The position numbers were made by a program, and so were the translations under genes. From Asterella californica (taxonomy: Eukaryota; Streptophyta; Marchantiopsida; Marchantiales; Aytoniaceae), in the NCBI GenBank assembly GCA_036924285.1, contig JAYKYS010000009.1, forward strand, positions 9,300,001 through 9,364,000: 64,000 nt of DNA, written 5' to 3'. This document shows positions 21,051 through 30,974 of this stretch, piece after piece; the stretch's first letter is position 1; each line of letters opens with the position of its first letter. The notes under the pieces are model-generated. The model made no database searches, was not told where the DNA came from, and worked only from the letters and a program-made list of their open reading frames with translations.

Positions 21051-22332
21051 TGTCGCGCTACTTGGCGGTTACATGTTATATTTCTACTCCGACGCTTGAG
21101 TTTAATAGTTCCAGAAGTTAGCTCATATTACTTCTAGTCCTTTATGTATATGTTTCACACCTTTACATACGGTGTTAACACTATTTTGAGTCTTAATAGG
21201 TTGATTACCATGTTGATAGGGCTTAAGCTCATGGGTTGTATTTGCGTGTCGCCCATGCACGCTTTCTAGCTGATTTAAGTTATTTTTCGGGGCTGCGTGT
21301 CGTTTTAAGTGATTTAAGTTTTACGCTGGCACTCTAGGGGGCTTGACGTGGTAGCCCATGAGTAAAACTAAGTTGCCACGTGGTTTAGGGTACTAAAGGA
21401 CAACCAAGTGGAGCTATGAACTCCCATTGGTCCATTTTTGTCTTTTGTTAAACTCTAAATTTAGAAACAGAGCTCTAGAGTGGAGTTCGAGCATTTGGTG
21501 AGGGATCTTCGAAATCTGAGAGCACAGGGAGAGAGGTCTCGTCATGCCAAGCACTTCCAGTGAAAATTTCGATCGATTTGAGTCAATAAAGACGGAGTTA
21601 TGAGCAATTGAAGTTTGGATTGTGTCAAAACTGAATCATTCTTGTTGGATTTAGGGTTTTCAGTGTCATTCGCAGCAGATTTGAGGAAATTGCTTCAAAA
21701 CTTCGAGGTTGTGTTCTGCGCCAGCAGGGCTACGATTTCACAAAAATTTTCATATCGATTGAGCAACTGAGTAATTCAGGGCGGCCGCTGAAGCTGAGGG
21801 GGTCTGAAAAGCTCTTAATCTAGAGCAGCGACTTCAGAGGAGGAGATCTGCAGTTCTGTGAACATTCAGGAGTCCCAACTTCACAGGGATGTTCAGCACC
21901 CTGTAGACTGCAAATCCTGTAAGAAACTTTGAAATTGATCGAGCCAAACTCCTGTTATAGGTTGAAATAGCCAGCTAGGTACCAGAAATTGCCGTAGTTT
22001 TCTTGCTCAAGACTTTTCTGTTCATATCTCCGTGTCAGAATTTGATCTCAGGCTGAAATTTCGCCTGTGAGTTCAGTAGTACCTCATTTGCATGTAGGGG
22101 AAGTTTGGAAGTCTAAACCTTCATAGTTTTCTTCTCCGTGAGTGTCAAAGTTCATCGCCGGATCCTACTACTGCCAGCTAGACCTGAATTTCGCTCTCTG
22201 AGCATATTACTAGATCTTAAACATCTGTGTGAGTGTTTATAGCCCTATTGTGACCTGAAAGCCAACCTCTTGAGTGAACAACCACAGCCAGAAGCCCGGT
22301 GCTTTCCTAGGTAGACGGATTACACTCCGACA
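21051..22332 (+). repeat. B element 5' LTR (1282 bp)
   Basis: TG...CA ends, with GCGA immediately before. Same length as the 3' LTR. Also present in reverse as solo LTRs in the C copies. I did not find a convincing TATA box. Confidence 0.95.
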
Positions 22333-22342
22333 TACTCTCTTT

Positions 22343-22362
22343 TGGTGAACTCGACGTGAAAC
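22343..22362 (+). promoter_or_regulatory. B primer-binding site candidate
   Basis: TGGTGAACTCGACGTGAAAC begins 10 nt after the LTR end, a longer gap than usual. The identical 20-mer is at 59855 in D2, only 2 nt after the apparent LTR end there. The primer tRNA was not identified. Confidence 0.6.
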
Positions 22363-22407
22363 ACCTAGGGTGGGAGTTTGCTTAAGAATGTTACAGGATC
22401 AGATATC

Positions 22408-23223
22408 ATGGCCAACCAAGGATCATCAAGTGGAGGTGCTGCTGCTGCTCAGCAACCTATTCAGTTTGATGCTGCTACGATGAAGATGTTCCAGGCTTTT
22501 TCCATGTTCATGCAGCAGCAGCAGAGCACAGAGAGGAAGGAGGTGTTAGCAACCAAGGCGTTGCAATCTGTGGTGCACCAGATGGACCAGTTCAAGGGTA
22601 CAGATATTTCCAAGTATGTGCGATACTATGCTAGGGAGATGGAGGTGAACAAGGTGCCTGAGAAGGAGATGGTGGAGAACTTTGAGCTTGCTGTTGTCCC
22701 TGAGATTCGTGGGCGTGTGAAGGAGCTCAAGCAGCAGCAAGGACAGAGTTGGGAGAGCTTTATGCGAGCTTTGAAGGAGGAGTACTACACTGAAGATTCA
22801 GAGAGGGTGATCAAGAGAACGTTCTTGGAGTGGGTGGTTAAGCCCAACAAAGGTTTGTCTGTAAATGAGTTGTTAAGGGAATTTGATCGTCAGTATGCTC
22901 AGCTTTCTAGGACAGAAAAGCTTACATTAGAGGTGGAGAAGACCGAGCTTTTCCTACAAGCAGCAGACGTGACTATTCAGGAGAAGCTTGAGCTGTTGCT
23001 GGAAGACAAGAGTGAGGAGAGAGGATTGAAGACTGACTGGAAGGAGGTTGAAGAGGCTGTCTCTTTGCTGACCAAGAGACAGAGAAGAAGGGACAAGGTG
23101 GTGGTAAGTGAAGCAGCACCTCTGATAATTCCTGTCAAGCAGTTGCCTGCTAAGTCTGCTTTGGTAATTGCTAGAGAGGAAGACTCACCGCTTGATGAGT
23201 TGATTAAGGGTATGAAGGCTTAA
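22408..23223 (+). CDS. gag: B gag (capsid), 271 aa
   Basis: Structural capsid protein that forms the intracellular virus-like particle. The frame is open from 22378, but I place the start at the first ATG (22408, MANQGSSSGG). It has a glutamine-rich N-terminus, then a helical capsid region (ATKALQSVV, ISKYVRYYAREMEV, FELAVVPEIRGRVKEL, LTLEVEKTELFLQAA, LELLLEDK). The zinc knuckle is not here but in the next ORF. The frame ends at TAA within GCTTAAGCTTAAGC, and the downstream frame is +1 (or -2). In D1 the matching region continues in one frame, so the stop is either a regulated shift site or a small indel. Confidence 0.9.
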   Translation: MANQGSSSGGAAAAQQPIQFDAATMKMFQAFSMFMQQQQSTERKEVLATKALQSVVHQMDQFKGTDISKYVRYYAREMEVNKVPEKEMVENFELAVVPEIRGRVKELKQQQGQSWESFMRALKEEYYTEDSERVIKRTFLEWVVKPNKGLSVNELLREFDRQYAQLSRTEKLTLEVEKTELFLQAADVTIQEKLELLLEDKSEERGLKTDWKEVEEAVSLLTKRQRRRDKVVVSEAAPLIIPVKQLPAKSALVIAREEDSPLDELIKGMKA

Positions 23224-24778
23224 GCTTAAGCTCACTAGGTTAGAAGAGAAGGAGCAGAATGTACAGCCTGCTATGCAGAGACCTCAGATGAGAGAAGGCT
23301 TTGTTCATCGTTGTATATGGTGTGATAGCCTAGACCATGTAAGAAGAGATTGTGGGGAGTTTTCAGATGCATTGAGGAAGGATCTTATCTTCTTCAAAGA
23401 TGGTAAGATCCATTTGAGAGAGACTGGGATGATGTTGGGAACCAACTTTGGCAAGGGTGGTATGAAGAGACTTGTGAATGATATATCAGCATCACATGCT
23501 GTTTCTCTTGTGAATGCTGCTACCTGTGGAGTGAAAGTGGAGATGGAGAGAGAGAAAGGGACTACTGGGTTGTGGTCAGATGTAGTGCGGTCCGTAGCTA
23601 GAACAGAGCTAGACAAGGATGTGCTACGAAGGATTGGCAACTCAATTAGAGAAACTACAGGATGGAATGACCCTGTGGATACTATGTCAGTGCATGCTTA
23701 TGTTGCAAGAAGTCAGCATGAAGCTCTACTAGAAGAAAAACGCAGGAGGGAGGATGCAGGTGAGGCTTCTACAGCCAAACGACCTGCTACAAGGAGTGAA
23801 AGGGCTAGATCAGATGCAAGGCAGGAAACAACACCTACTCGGGAGGAGACTATGGAGGATCTACCATCTACAACACCAAAGGAGAAGGAGAGAAGCAAAG
23901 AGAAGGGTAAGATGCCTGCATACAAACTTCAGTCTGACATTGAGATTGCTACAGACTTGAAGCATGTGTTAGAGAACCGTATCTTGAATGGAAAGGTTGA
24001 GTTTACTTTGGGTGAGATTCTTGGGATTGCAAAGCGTGAGTTCCATGAGGTTATTATAGATATCATCAAGAGGAAACGTCAGATTTTGGATGAAGCAGCT
24101 ACGCTTAACGCTCGAGGGACCAAACTGTCGGAAGATGAGGAAGATGAAATTGCTGGTTATTGCTCTCAAGTATCAGAGGGAAGATCAGATCAGCACGTGA
24201 GGTTTGAAGATGAGGTGGAAGCATCGCAGAAGAGTCATTATTCTCACAACCATTGGGCGAGAGCAACCACAGAGACCTTAGTGAAGCTGGGAGATCTAGA
24301 GGAACCTGTGGTGGCATTGATTGATCATGGCTCAGAGATTAATCTGATGTCTAAGGAGCTGTACAAGCGTGGGAGGTGGCCTATAGACACCGACCATGGA
24401 TGGCTTATCCGTGCTGCCAACAACCAGCGAGGAGAACTCTATGGTGCTTGCCCCAACATCAAGGTAACTGTGGGTGACATTAGTGATGTTCAGAATTTCT
24501 TTGTGCAAGACATGTCAACCTATCTTATCATTCTAGGACAGCCTTACATTACTGCTGTTAGAATGGAGACACGAGTTATGGATGATGGTTCAGTCTATGC
24601 TAGGATACGTAGTAGAGACGGCAAAAGAGCTGTTCAGTTTTTGATCGTTGCTGCAGAACATGAGAGGAATCGTGATAGCTTGAGAGACCGTCCACTACCT
24701 AAGATTACTCAGGAGTTTAGAGAGTCTAGGGGTTTTGGCAGAGTACCATTGAAGAGCGAGACTTCAACGGTACAGTAG
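23216..24778 (+). CDS. B nucleocapsid-protease ORF
   Basis: This frame opens at 23216 inside the end of gag; the first in-frame ATG is 23273. Near the start is the zinc knuckle CIWCDSLDHVRRDC (C-x2-C-x4-H-x4-C), which binds element RNA. A long charged linker follows, then a retropepsin-like aspartic protease around LIDHGSEINLMSKELY and LGQPYI. The catalytic triplet is D-H-G, not D-S/T-G, as in D1. The ORF overlaps pol, which is in the -1 frame; a slippery site at 24730 explains how pol is reached. It would be made as a gag fusion. Confidence 0.88.
   Translation, partial: RLKLKLTRLEEKEQNVQPAMQRPQMREGFVHRCIWCDSLDHVRRDCGEFSDALRKDLIFFKDGKIHLRETGMMLGTNFGKGGMKRLVNDISASHAVSLVNAATCGVKVEMEREKGTTGLWSDVVRSVARTELDKDVLRRIGNSIRETTGWNDPVDTMSVHAYVARSQHEALLEEKRRREDAGEASTAKRPATRSERARSDARQETTPTREETMEDLPSTTPKEKERSKEKGKMPAYKLQSDIEIATDLKHVLENRILNGKVEFTLGEILGIAKREFHEVIIDIIKRKRQILDEAATLNARGTKLSEDEEDEIAGYCSQVSEGRSDQHVRFEDEVEASQKSHYSHNHWARATTETLVKLGDLEEPVVALIDHGSEINLMSKELYKRGRWPIDTDHGWLIRAANNQRGELYGACPNIKVTVGDISDVQNFFVQDMSTYLIILGQPYITAVRMETRVMDDGSVYARIRSRDGKRAVQFLIVAAEHERNRDSLRDRPLPKITQEFRESRGFGRVPLKSETSTVQ
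24730..24773 (+). promoter_or_regulatory. -1 ribosomal frameshift signal, B protease to pol
   Basis: Heptamer GGGTTTT (24730-24736) is in register as G-GGT-TTT with the protease frame. After a 6-nt spacer, bases 24743-24754 and 24762-24773 form a stem with 11 of 12 pairs around a 7-nt loop. A -1 slip enters the pol frame, which is open from there through 28242. Slippery site, spacing and stem match the standard layout of such signals. Confidence 0.82.
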
Positions 24779-27700
24779 AGATAGGATTCTCGCCTGATCC
24801 AGTAGAGCAAGAAGCTTTATCCACTAGCTTCTTAGGACTGACATCATGTGGATCAGTGTGTTATAGGAAGGTTGAGAATCTGAAGAGGTTTGAGAGACAA
24901 CATGTGAAGTATGTACAGCAGTCTTTGAGAGATAGTGGAGAGTTAGCAGGAGATGAATACATATCTGGAGTGTTTGAAGAGCAGTATTTGGTAGATACTA
25001 TAGGGGAGTTGAAATCTATATTAGAAAGCTCTACAGATGATGTAGATAGAGTGGTGAGAGTGAGCTCCAAGGAGCTTTATGATGTAATTGATAAGTTTAT
25101 AGATCGACAAGAAGTGTATGTGGAGACCAAGTACAAGTCAGTGGCAAAGAAAGTCAAACCAGTGGCTTTGCCTTTGCCACTCGATTACAATCAGAAGATG
25201 GAGCAAGCTGCACGAGAACCCACGCTCAGAGGACCGAGAAGAATTGGGCACCAGTTCACAGAAACAACACTGAAGGAGCTGAAGATTGGAGGTGATGGAT
25301 TTCTTACCGAGCAAGAGAAGAAGAGCTTCAGGGAGATGCTATCTAGGCATGGTAAGGCGTTTGCATTTGAGTCACATGAAGTAGGATGTGTAGATCCAAG
25401 TGTAGTTGCACCTATGGTAATCTTTACTATACCGCATGTGCCTTGGAATCTACGTCCTATCCCTGTACCTAGAGCTCATCTACCAAAGCTGATAGACTTG
25501 CTCAATGAGAGGATTAGGATGGGTATCTTGGAACCATCTATAGCTCCCTACTCTAGCAGATGGTTTACTGTTCCGAAGAAGAGTGGAGCTTTGAGATTTA
25601 TTCAAGATATGCAGCCAGTTAACAAGGTGACTATCAGGAATATGGGTATAGGACCTATTGTAGACGAGTTTGCAGAGGCTTTTGCTGGTCGTGCTATCTA
25701 TTCAATGGGAGACTTATATTCAGGTTACGATCAGTTTCAGTTATCCTCTGAGAGTAGAGACTTGACTACAATGAGGACACCTTTGGGGTTACTAAGGATG
25801 TGCACCTTGCCACAAGGTGCTACCAATTCTGTAGCACATATGATGAATGGCATGAATAAAGTTTTGAGGGATTTCATTCCTGAAAAAACTATGCCATTCC
25901 TTGATGATGTGCCGATCAAAGGGTGTGCTGAGGAGGAGAAGAATGAGGTAATGGATCAGAGGGGGTGCCGTAAGTTTGTTGCAGATCACATAGCTGATTG
26001 TGATAAGATATTGAGGCGACTGGAGGAGGTTCATTTGACTTTATCAGGAGCAAAGTCTATATTTGGAGAACAGGAGGTGTTAATAGTGGGGCACCTATGT
26101 GGATCTTATGGTCGGAAACCTTGTCCAAACAAGGTTGATGCCATCCGAAGGATGAAGGAGACATGTGGATCGGTTACTGAGGTCAGAAGGTTTCTAGGTG
26201 CATGTGTGTTTTATCATATATGGATTCCACACTTTGCACATGTAGCAGATCCGTTGTACAAGTTGCTGAGGAAGGGGCAGAGATTTCAGTGGCACGAGGA
26301 GCAAAGCGAGTCTATGAAGAAGTTGAAGGATCTGTTGTCTTCACCACCAACTCTACGGAAGGTAACATATGAGTTGGGCAGACCTGTTATCCTTACTGTT
26401 GATACTAGTCCTATTGGCATTGGGTGGGCTATAGGACAGGATGATGAGGATGGAAATAGATATGTGGTGCGTTTTGGAGCTAAGGTGTTAAGTTCACGGC
26501 AGAGAGACTACCCTCAGGTCAAGAGAGAGCTATGGGGAGTAGTTACTGCGATGAAGAGTGATAAGGAATACTTGATAGGAGCACCTGTGGTTGTGGAGAC
26601 AGATTGCTTACCTCTCTTGGGAATGATCACTAGCTGTACAACTCCAGATATTGCTATGTTGAGGTGGATAGCATATATCAAGTCTTTGAACCCAGAGTTT
26701 AGACATATCGCAGGAAAGGACAATCTTGTGGCAGATATGTTATCAAGGGCTAGGTATTACGATGAGAAAGAAATGATAGATGATCAGGAGGATGTTGGAA
26801 CAGAGTTCTATTCTAGTGCTCTTGCTAGAAGGGATAGAAGCTGTTTTGCAGCTCCATTGGAGTTATTTGAGGAAACTATGTACGATGGCGAGTGGTTGGA
26901 TCTTGGGCGCTATTTGAGTTCATTGGAAAGGCAAGAAGGCTGGTCTGATGCAGATTTCAAGAGGATCCGTAGAATAGCTTATGGGTACTTTTTATATGGA
27001 GGACATCTGTGGAAGCGCCCCAAGCTACCAGGAGGTATACCGCAGCGGGTGGTATGTGACTTGGAATTGCAGCAGAAGCTGATCAAGGAGTTCCATGAGA
27101 GTTTATGGGCCGGTCATAGAGGAGTTTGGGCTACATTTGCCAAGATGAAGGAGAAGTATTGGTGGAAGGGTATGTATAAGGATGTAGTACAGTTTGTTTC
27201 ATCCTGTATACCTTGCCAGATGTATTCCAACGTACGTCATCGTGATGGACTGCATCCTACTTATCCTTTAGCCATTCATTACAAATGGGTAGTTGATCTG
27301 GTAACTATGCCATTTGGACTTGGACAAATGAGGTATCTAGTCTTGGCTAGAGAAGATCTATCTAACCAAGTTGAAGGCCGTGCCTTGAGGACGAAGACCA
27401 CTGCTAGTGTCTGCCGCTTTCTACTTGAAGATGTTATTTGTAGATATGGGTGTGTGGGAAAGATCACTGCAGATAGGGGTGAGCTGGATTCACAAGAAGC
27501 AGTTGAGTTCTTCAAGCGATTGGGAATCAAGTTGGCGTTAACCACTGCTTACAATCCTGAAGGGAATGGCAAGAGCGAAAGAGGTCATCCGCCAATCATC
27601 AAAGCTTTGGTAAAAGCTTGCAAGGGTAAGATCCGTGAATGGCCTAGACTGCTACCGTTTGCTTTGTGGGCAGATCGTACAACTCATAGTACCGTTACAG

Positions 27701-28242
27701 GTTACATGCCAGCAGAGTTGATACTAGGGCAAAAACCTGTGATGCCGATTGAGGAGGTTGTGCCTACTTGGAATGTTTTGCCATGGGAAGATGGTAGAAG
27801 TACGGAGGATCTTCTTGCATTAAGGATCCAGCAGTTAGAACGAAGACCTGAGGATGTTGCAAAAGCTGTGGAAAGGTTGAAGACTGCTAGAGAGAGAAAC
27901 AAAGGAAGATTTGATAGAACGCATAGATTACGACCCAAACCAATTAAAGAAGGTGATTGGGTCTTAGTCTATGATAGTAGTCTTGATAATCAGCATAGCA
28001 CTATCAGAAAGTTCTCCAAGAGATGGTTTGGACCTTATGTGGTGTTAGAAGTTTATGATAATGCCACATACTCCTTGAGAGAGTTAGATGGTGCAGTGCT
28101 CAAGATACCAGTCGCAGGAAAGAGAATCAAGCTCTTTAGAAGGAGAGGGGAGGATCGGAACGTTGCAGAGTTTATAGAGGATGAAGCTGAAGACTCAATG
28201 CAGGTTGAAGATGAGTTTGAAGCCGAAGCTGAAGAGTCTTGA
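24736..28242 (+). CDS. pol: B pol: reverse transcriptase, RNase H, integrase
   Basis: Copies the element RNA and integrates the cDNA. It is reached by the -1 shift at 24730-24736; the frame has no ATG near its start (1128 codons counted from a GTG at 24856). Counting from that GTG: RT about 200-420 with FTVPKKSGALRF, GDLYSGYDQF, LPQGATNS and the catalytic FLDD at 348-351; RNase H with TVDTSPIGIGWA and ETDCLPLL; integrase HHCC ending CIPCQMY; DDE core with VDLVTM, TADRGELD and GNGKSERG. A basic C-terminal region and acidic tail follow. There is no chromodomain. All catalytic acids appear intact. Confidence 0.95.
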   Translation, partial: WQSTIEERDFNGTVEIGFSPDPVEQEALSTSFLGLTSCGSVCYRKVENLKRFERQHVKYVQQSLRDSGELAGDEYISGVFEEQYLVDTIGELKSILESSTDDVDRVVRVSSKELYDVIDKFIDRQEVYVETKYKSVAKKVKPVALPLPLDYNQKMEQAAREPTLRGPRRIGHQFTETTLKELKIGGDGFLTEQEKKSFREMLSRHGKAFAFESHEVGCVDPSVVAPMVIFTIPHVPWNLRPIPVPRAHLPKLIDLLNERIRMGILEPSIAPYSSRWFTVPKKSGALRFIQDMQPVNKVTIRNMGIGPIVDEFAEAFAGRAIYSMGDLYSGYDQFQLSSESRDLTTMRTPLGLLRMCTLPQGATNSVAHMMNGMNKVLRDFIPEKTMPFLDDVPIKGCAEEEKNEVMDQRGCRKFVADHIADCDKILRRLEEVHLTLSGAKSIFGEQEVLIVGHLCGSYGRKPCPNKVDAIRRMKETCGSVTEVRRFLGACVFYHIWIPHFAHVADPLYKLLRKGQRFQWHEEQSESMKKLKDLLSSPPTLRKVTYELGRPVILTVDTSPIGIGWAIGQDDEDGNRYVVRFGAKVLSSRQRDYPQVKRELWGVVTAMKSDKEYLIGAPVVVETDCLPLLGMITSCTTPDIAMLRWIAYIKSLNPEFRHIAGKDNLVADMLSRARYYDEKEMIDDQEDVGTEFYSSALARRDRSCFAAPLELFEETMYDGEWLDLGRYLSSLERQEGWSDADFKRIRRIAYGYFLYGGHLWKRPKLPGGIPQRVVCDLELQQKLIKEFHESLWAGHRGVWATFAKMKEKYWWKGMYKDVVQFVSSCIPCQMYSNVRHRDGLHPTYPLAIHYKWVVDLVTMPFGLGQMRYLVLAREDLSNQVEGRALRTKTTASVCRFLLEDVICRYGCVGKITADRGELDSQEAVEFFKRLGIKLALTTAYNPEGNGKSERGHPPIIKALVKACKGKIREWPRLLPFALWADRTTHSTVTGYMPAELILGQKPVMPIEEVVPTWNVLPWEDGRSTEDLLALRIQQLERRPEDVAKAVERLKTARERNKGRFDRTHRLRPKPIKEGDWVLVYDSSLDNQHSTIRKFSKRWFGPYVVLEVYDNATYSLRELDGAVLKIPVAGKRIKLFRRRGEDRNVAEFIEDEAEDSMQVEDEFEAEAEES

Positions 28243-28276
28243 TCTGGATGGCACATACCGGAGGATGTGCAGGTTC

Positions 28277-28288
28277 AGAGGGGGTGGA
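28277..28288 (+). promoter_or_regulatory. B polypurine tract
   Basis: AGAGGGGGTGGA directly precedes the 3' LTR. This is the expected primer site for plus-strand DNA synthesis. Confidence 0.8.
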
Positions 28289-29570
28289 TGTCGCGCTACT
28301 TGGCGGTTACATGTTATATTTCTACTCCGACGCTTGAGTTTAATAGTTCCAGAAGTTAGCTCATATTACTTCTAGTCCTTTATGTATATGTTTCACACCT
28401 TTGCATACGGTGTTAACACTATTTTGAGTCTTAGTAGGTTGATTACCATGTTGATAGGGCTTAAGCTCATGGGTTGTATTTGCGTGTCGCCCATGCACGC
28501 TTTCTAGCTGATTTAAGTTATTTTTCGGGGCTGCGTGTCGTTTTAAGTGATTTAAGTTTTACGCTGGCACTCTAGGGGGCTTGACGTGGTAGCCCATGAG
28601 TAAAACTAAGTTGCCACGTGGTTTAGGGTACTAAAGGACAACCAAGTGGAGCTATGAACTCCCATTGGTCCATTTTTGTCTTTTGTTAAACTCTAAATTT
28701 AGAAACAGAGCTCTAGAGTGGAGTTCGAGCATTTGGTGAGGGATCTTCGAAATCTGAGAGCACAGGGAGAGAGGTCTCGTCATGCCAAGCACTTCCAGTG
28801 AAAATTTCGATCGATTTGAGTCAATAAAGACGGAGTTATGAGCAATTGAAGTTCGGATTGTGTCAAAACTGAATCATTCTTGTTGGATTTAGGGTTTTCA
28901 GTGTCATTCGCAGCAGATTTGAGGAAATTGCTTCAAAACTTCGAGGTTGTGTTCTCCGCCAGCAGGGCTACGATTTCACAAAAAGTTTCATCTCGATTGA
29001 GCAACTGAGTAATTCAGGGCGGCCGCTGAAGCTGAGGGGGTCTGAAAAGCTCTTAATCTAGAGCAGCGACTTCAGAGGAGGAGATCTGCAGTTCTGTGAA
29101 CATTCAGGAGTCCCAACTTCACAGGGATGTTCAGCACCCTGTAGACTGCAAATCCTGTAAGAAACTTTGAAATTGATCGAGCCAAACTCCTGTTATAGGT
29201 TGAAATAGCCAGCTAGGTACCAGAAATTGCCGTAGTTTTCTTGCTCAAGACTTTTCTGTTCATATCTCCGTGTCAGAATTTGATCTCAGGCTGAAATTTC
29301 GCCTGTGAGTTCAGTAGTACCTCATTTGCATGTAGGGGAAGTTTGGAAGTCTAAACCTTCATAGTTTTCTTCTCCGTGAGTGTCAAAGTTCACCGCCGGA
29401 TCCTACTACTGCCAGCTAGACCTGAATTTCGCTCTCTGAGCATATTACTAGATCTTAAACATCTGTGTGAGTGTTTATAGCCCTATTGTGACCTGAAAGC
29501 CAATCTCTTGAGTGAACAACCACAGCCAGAAGCCCGGTGCTTTCCTAGGTAGACGGATTACACTCCGACA
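28289..29570 (+). repeat. B element 3' LTR (1282 bp)
   Basis: Matches the 5' LTR with about nine single-base differences seen by eye. It is followed by the duplicated GCGA and then A copy 2 gag sequence. Confidence 0.95.
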
Positions 29571-29574
29571 GCGA

Positions 29575-30292
29575 GAGGTGCCGAAGCTGTCAGAATGAAT
29601 GTGGGTGGAGGAAATCCATCACAAGGATGAGACAAGGGGGTGGTTACTATCGATGTCGTGCGAGATCTCATCTACGAGAAAGGAGAGAGTTCAAACTCTT
29701 CTCATGCACCGGTGGAGCTTTTAGCTCAAGAAAGGAAAAGAATTTGATTTTCTGATGAACCGGTTTTCCTGGAGGAGTCAGTAAGTAGAAGTACTCGTTC
29801 GAGTAATGTTTCAAGTACACCAAGGGAACCAAGAAGGAAGCTGGGGATGGCGGATTTCACCATTTCATCTTCCCAAGCGGGATATGATGTGGTTGAAGAT
29901 GTGGGTGCTCAGAAAGCCAACATCACTGTTGGACAACTGATCGCACTTAATCCCAGCTTACGGAGGGAACTCAGAGGAGGACTGAGTTCTAAGAGAAGCA
30001 AGAAGAAGAAACCCAAGAGCAAGACATCAAAGTCAGTGGGAGATGGTGTTGTGGATGTGCATGCTTCAGAGGTATGCACTAGGGCTTCAAAGATTGAAGT
30101 CCGGTTGAATGGTCACTATGTCTCTGACGTATTGGTGGATGGAGGGTCGGTTGTAAACGCCATATCGAAGAGGTTGATGAAGAAGTTGGGGATGGAACCA
30201 ACTCGCCCGGCTAGCATTGTCGTGGAGATGGCTAACAAGCAACGGGTAAGACCTCTTGGTGTGTTAGAGAAGGTGGTCGTGTCTGTGATGGG
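29575..30292 (+). pseudogene. A copy 2, gag end to protease fragment
   Basis: Continues the zinc-knuckle fragment after the B insertion. It contains a TGA (near 29630, where A' has CGA) and another at about 29744. From 29847 the linker and protease (DVLVDGGSVVNAISKRLM) are open until X interrupts at TGGG (30289-30292). The protease active site missing from copy 1 is present here. Confidence 0.88.
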
Positions 30293-30399
30293 TGTCGTGC
30301 GCATACACATCGCTACACAACATACATCGCTGTCAGAGGTACACCACACATACACATAACACATGGACGATGTCATACACATACACAAGTGTACCACAA
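30293..30399 (-). repeat. 107-bp repeat R1, outer copy, X left end
   Basis: CACATA-rich sequence starting TGTCGTGCGC at the very edge of X. It recurs at 30696-30802 with one difference. In minus orientation it ends GCGCACGACA, an LTR-like CA end. Confidence 0.9.
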
Positions 30400-30693
30400 T
30401 AATCTGAATACAGAGATTACCATCTCCAACACCACAACAAGGATTACTCACAAACGGTCAAGCCAAACCCACTCTAAACGCGAAGAGAATCCAGGTTACA
30501 CTCAACTAGACTATCCACCATAGCCTGGAGCTTGAAGGCTCAACTCAAAGAACTAAGGCCTCCAAGCCCTACCTGCGAAGTTTACCCCTAGTGGGCTCTC
30601 TCCCCAACTCGCCCTAACGGCACTAACGGCCTTACCGGGATGCGCCACTTCGCACTCGGTCAACCTAGCCGAGGGGCCCAAACTGACGTGACA
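30400..30693 (-). repeat. Terminal repeat U of X, left copy (294 bp)
   Basis: Matches 47895-48188, also 294 bp, almost perfectly; I noticed one difference (GAATACAG against GAAAACAG). In minus orientation it starts TGTCACGTCAG, so it is the LTR 5' portion. To the left it is followed by R1, whereas at the right end of X it is followed by unrelated sequence. Confidence 0.9.
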
Positions 30694-30695
30694 GC

Positions 30696-30802
30696 TGTCG
30701 TGCGCATACACATCGCTACACAACATACATCGCTGTCAGAGGTACACCACACATACACATAACACATGGACGATGTCATACACATACACAAGTGTATCAC
30801 AA
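30696..30802 (-). repeat. 107-bp repeat R1, inner copy, X left end
   Basis: Second copy of R1, separated from U by the two bases GC. On the minus strand it is directly preceded by TTAGGGGGGCGA, a good polypurine tract, which suggests the LTR really begins here (TGTGATACAC). Confidence 0.85.
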
Positions 30803-30974
30803 TCGCCCCCCTAACTGGCGGTTAGGTCCCTCTAACTCCAGATAGCTCCATATCCCAACTACGTGATACACACCTTCATGGGTGCAAGGATCAGGAGGCC
30901 GGGTGCTACATTGCCCCATCGTTAGTCGCCTGTCTGCAATCCATACCACGCAAAGATCTAATCGACTATCTCCG
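30803..30974 (-). other. X 3' untranslated region and polypurine tract
   Basis: No ORF. It lies between the pol stop and R1. The purine run GGGGGG (minus strand, about 30805-30811) borders R1 and is the likely plus-strand primer. Confidence 0.6.

Larger units (their letters stand above)
21051..29570 (+). mobile_element. Intact B element (Ty3/Gypsy), 8.5 kb
   Basis: Two 1282-bp LTRs (21051-22332, 28289-29570) start TGTCGCG and end CCGACA. They flank PBS, gag, nucleocapsid-protease, pol and a polypurine tract. The GCGA duplication is at 21047-21050 and 29571-29574. I counted about nine differences between the LTRs by eye, so the insertion is young but not brand new. All major frames are open, with two programmed-shift candidates between them. 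It is the reference for the broken D copies at 1-7826 and 59918-60198. Confidence 0.95.
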
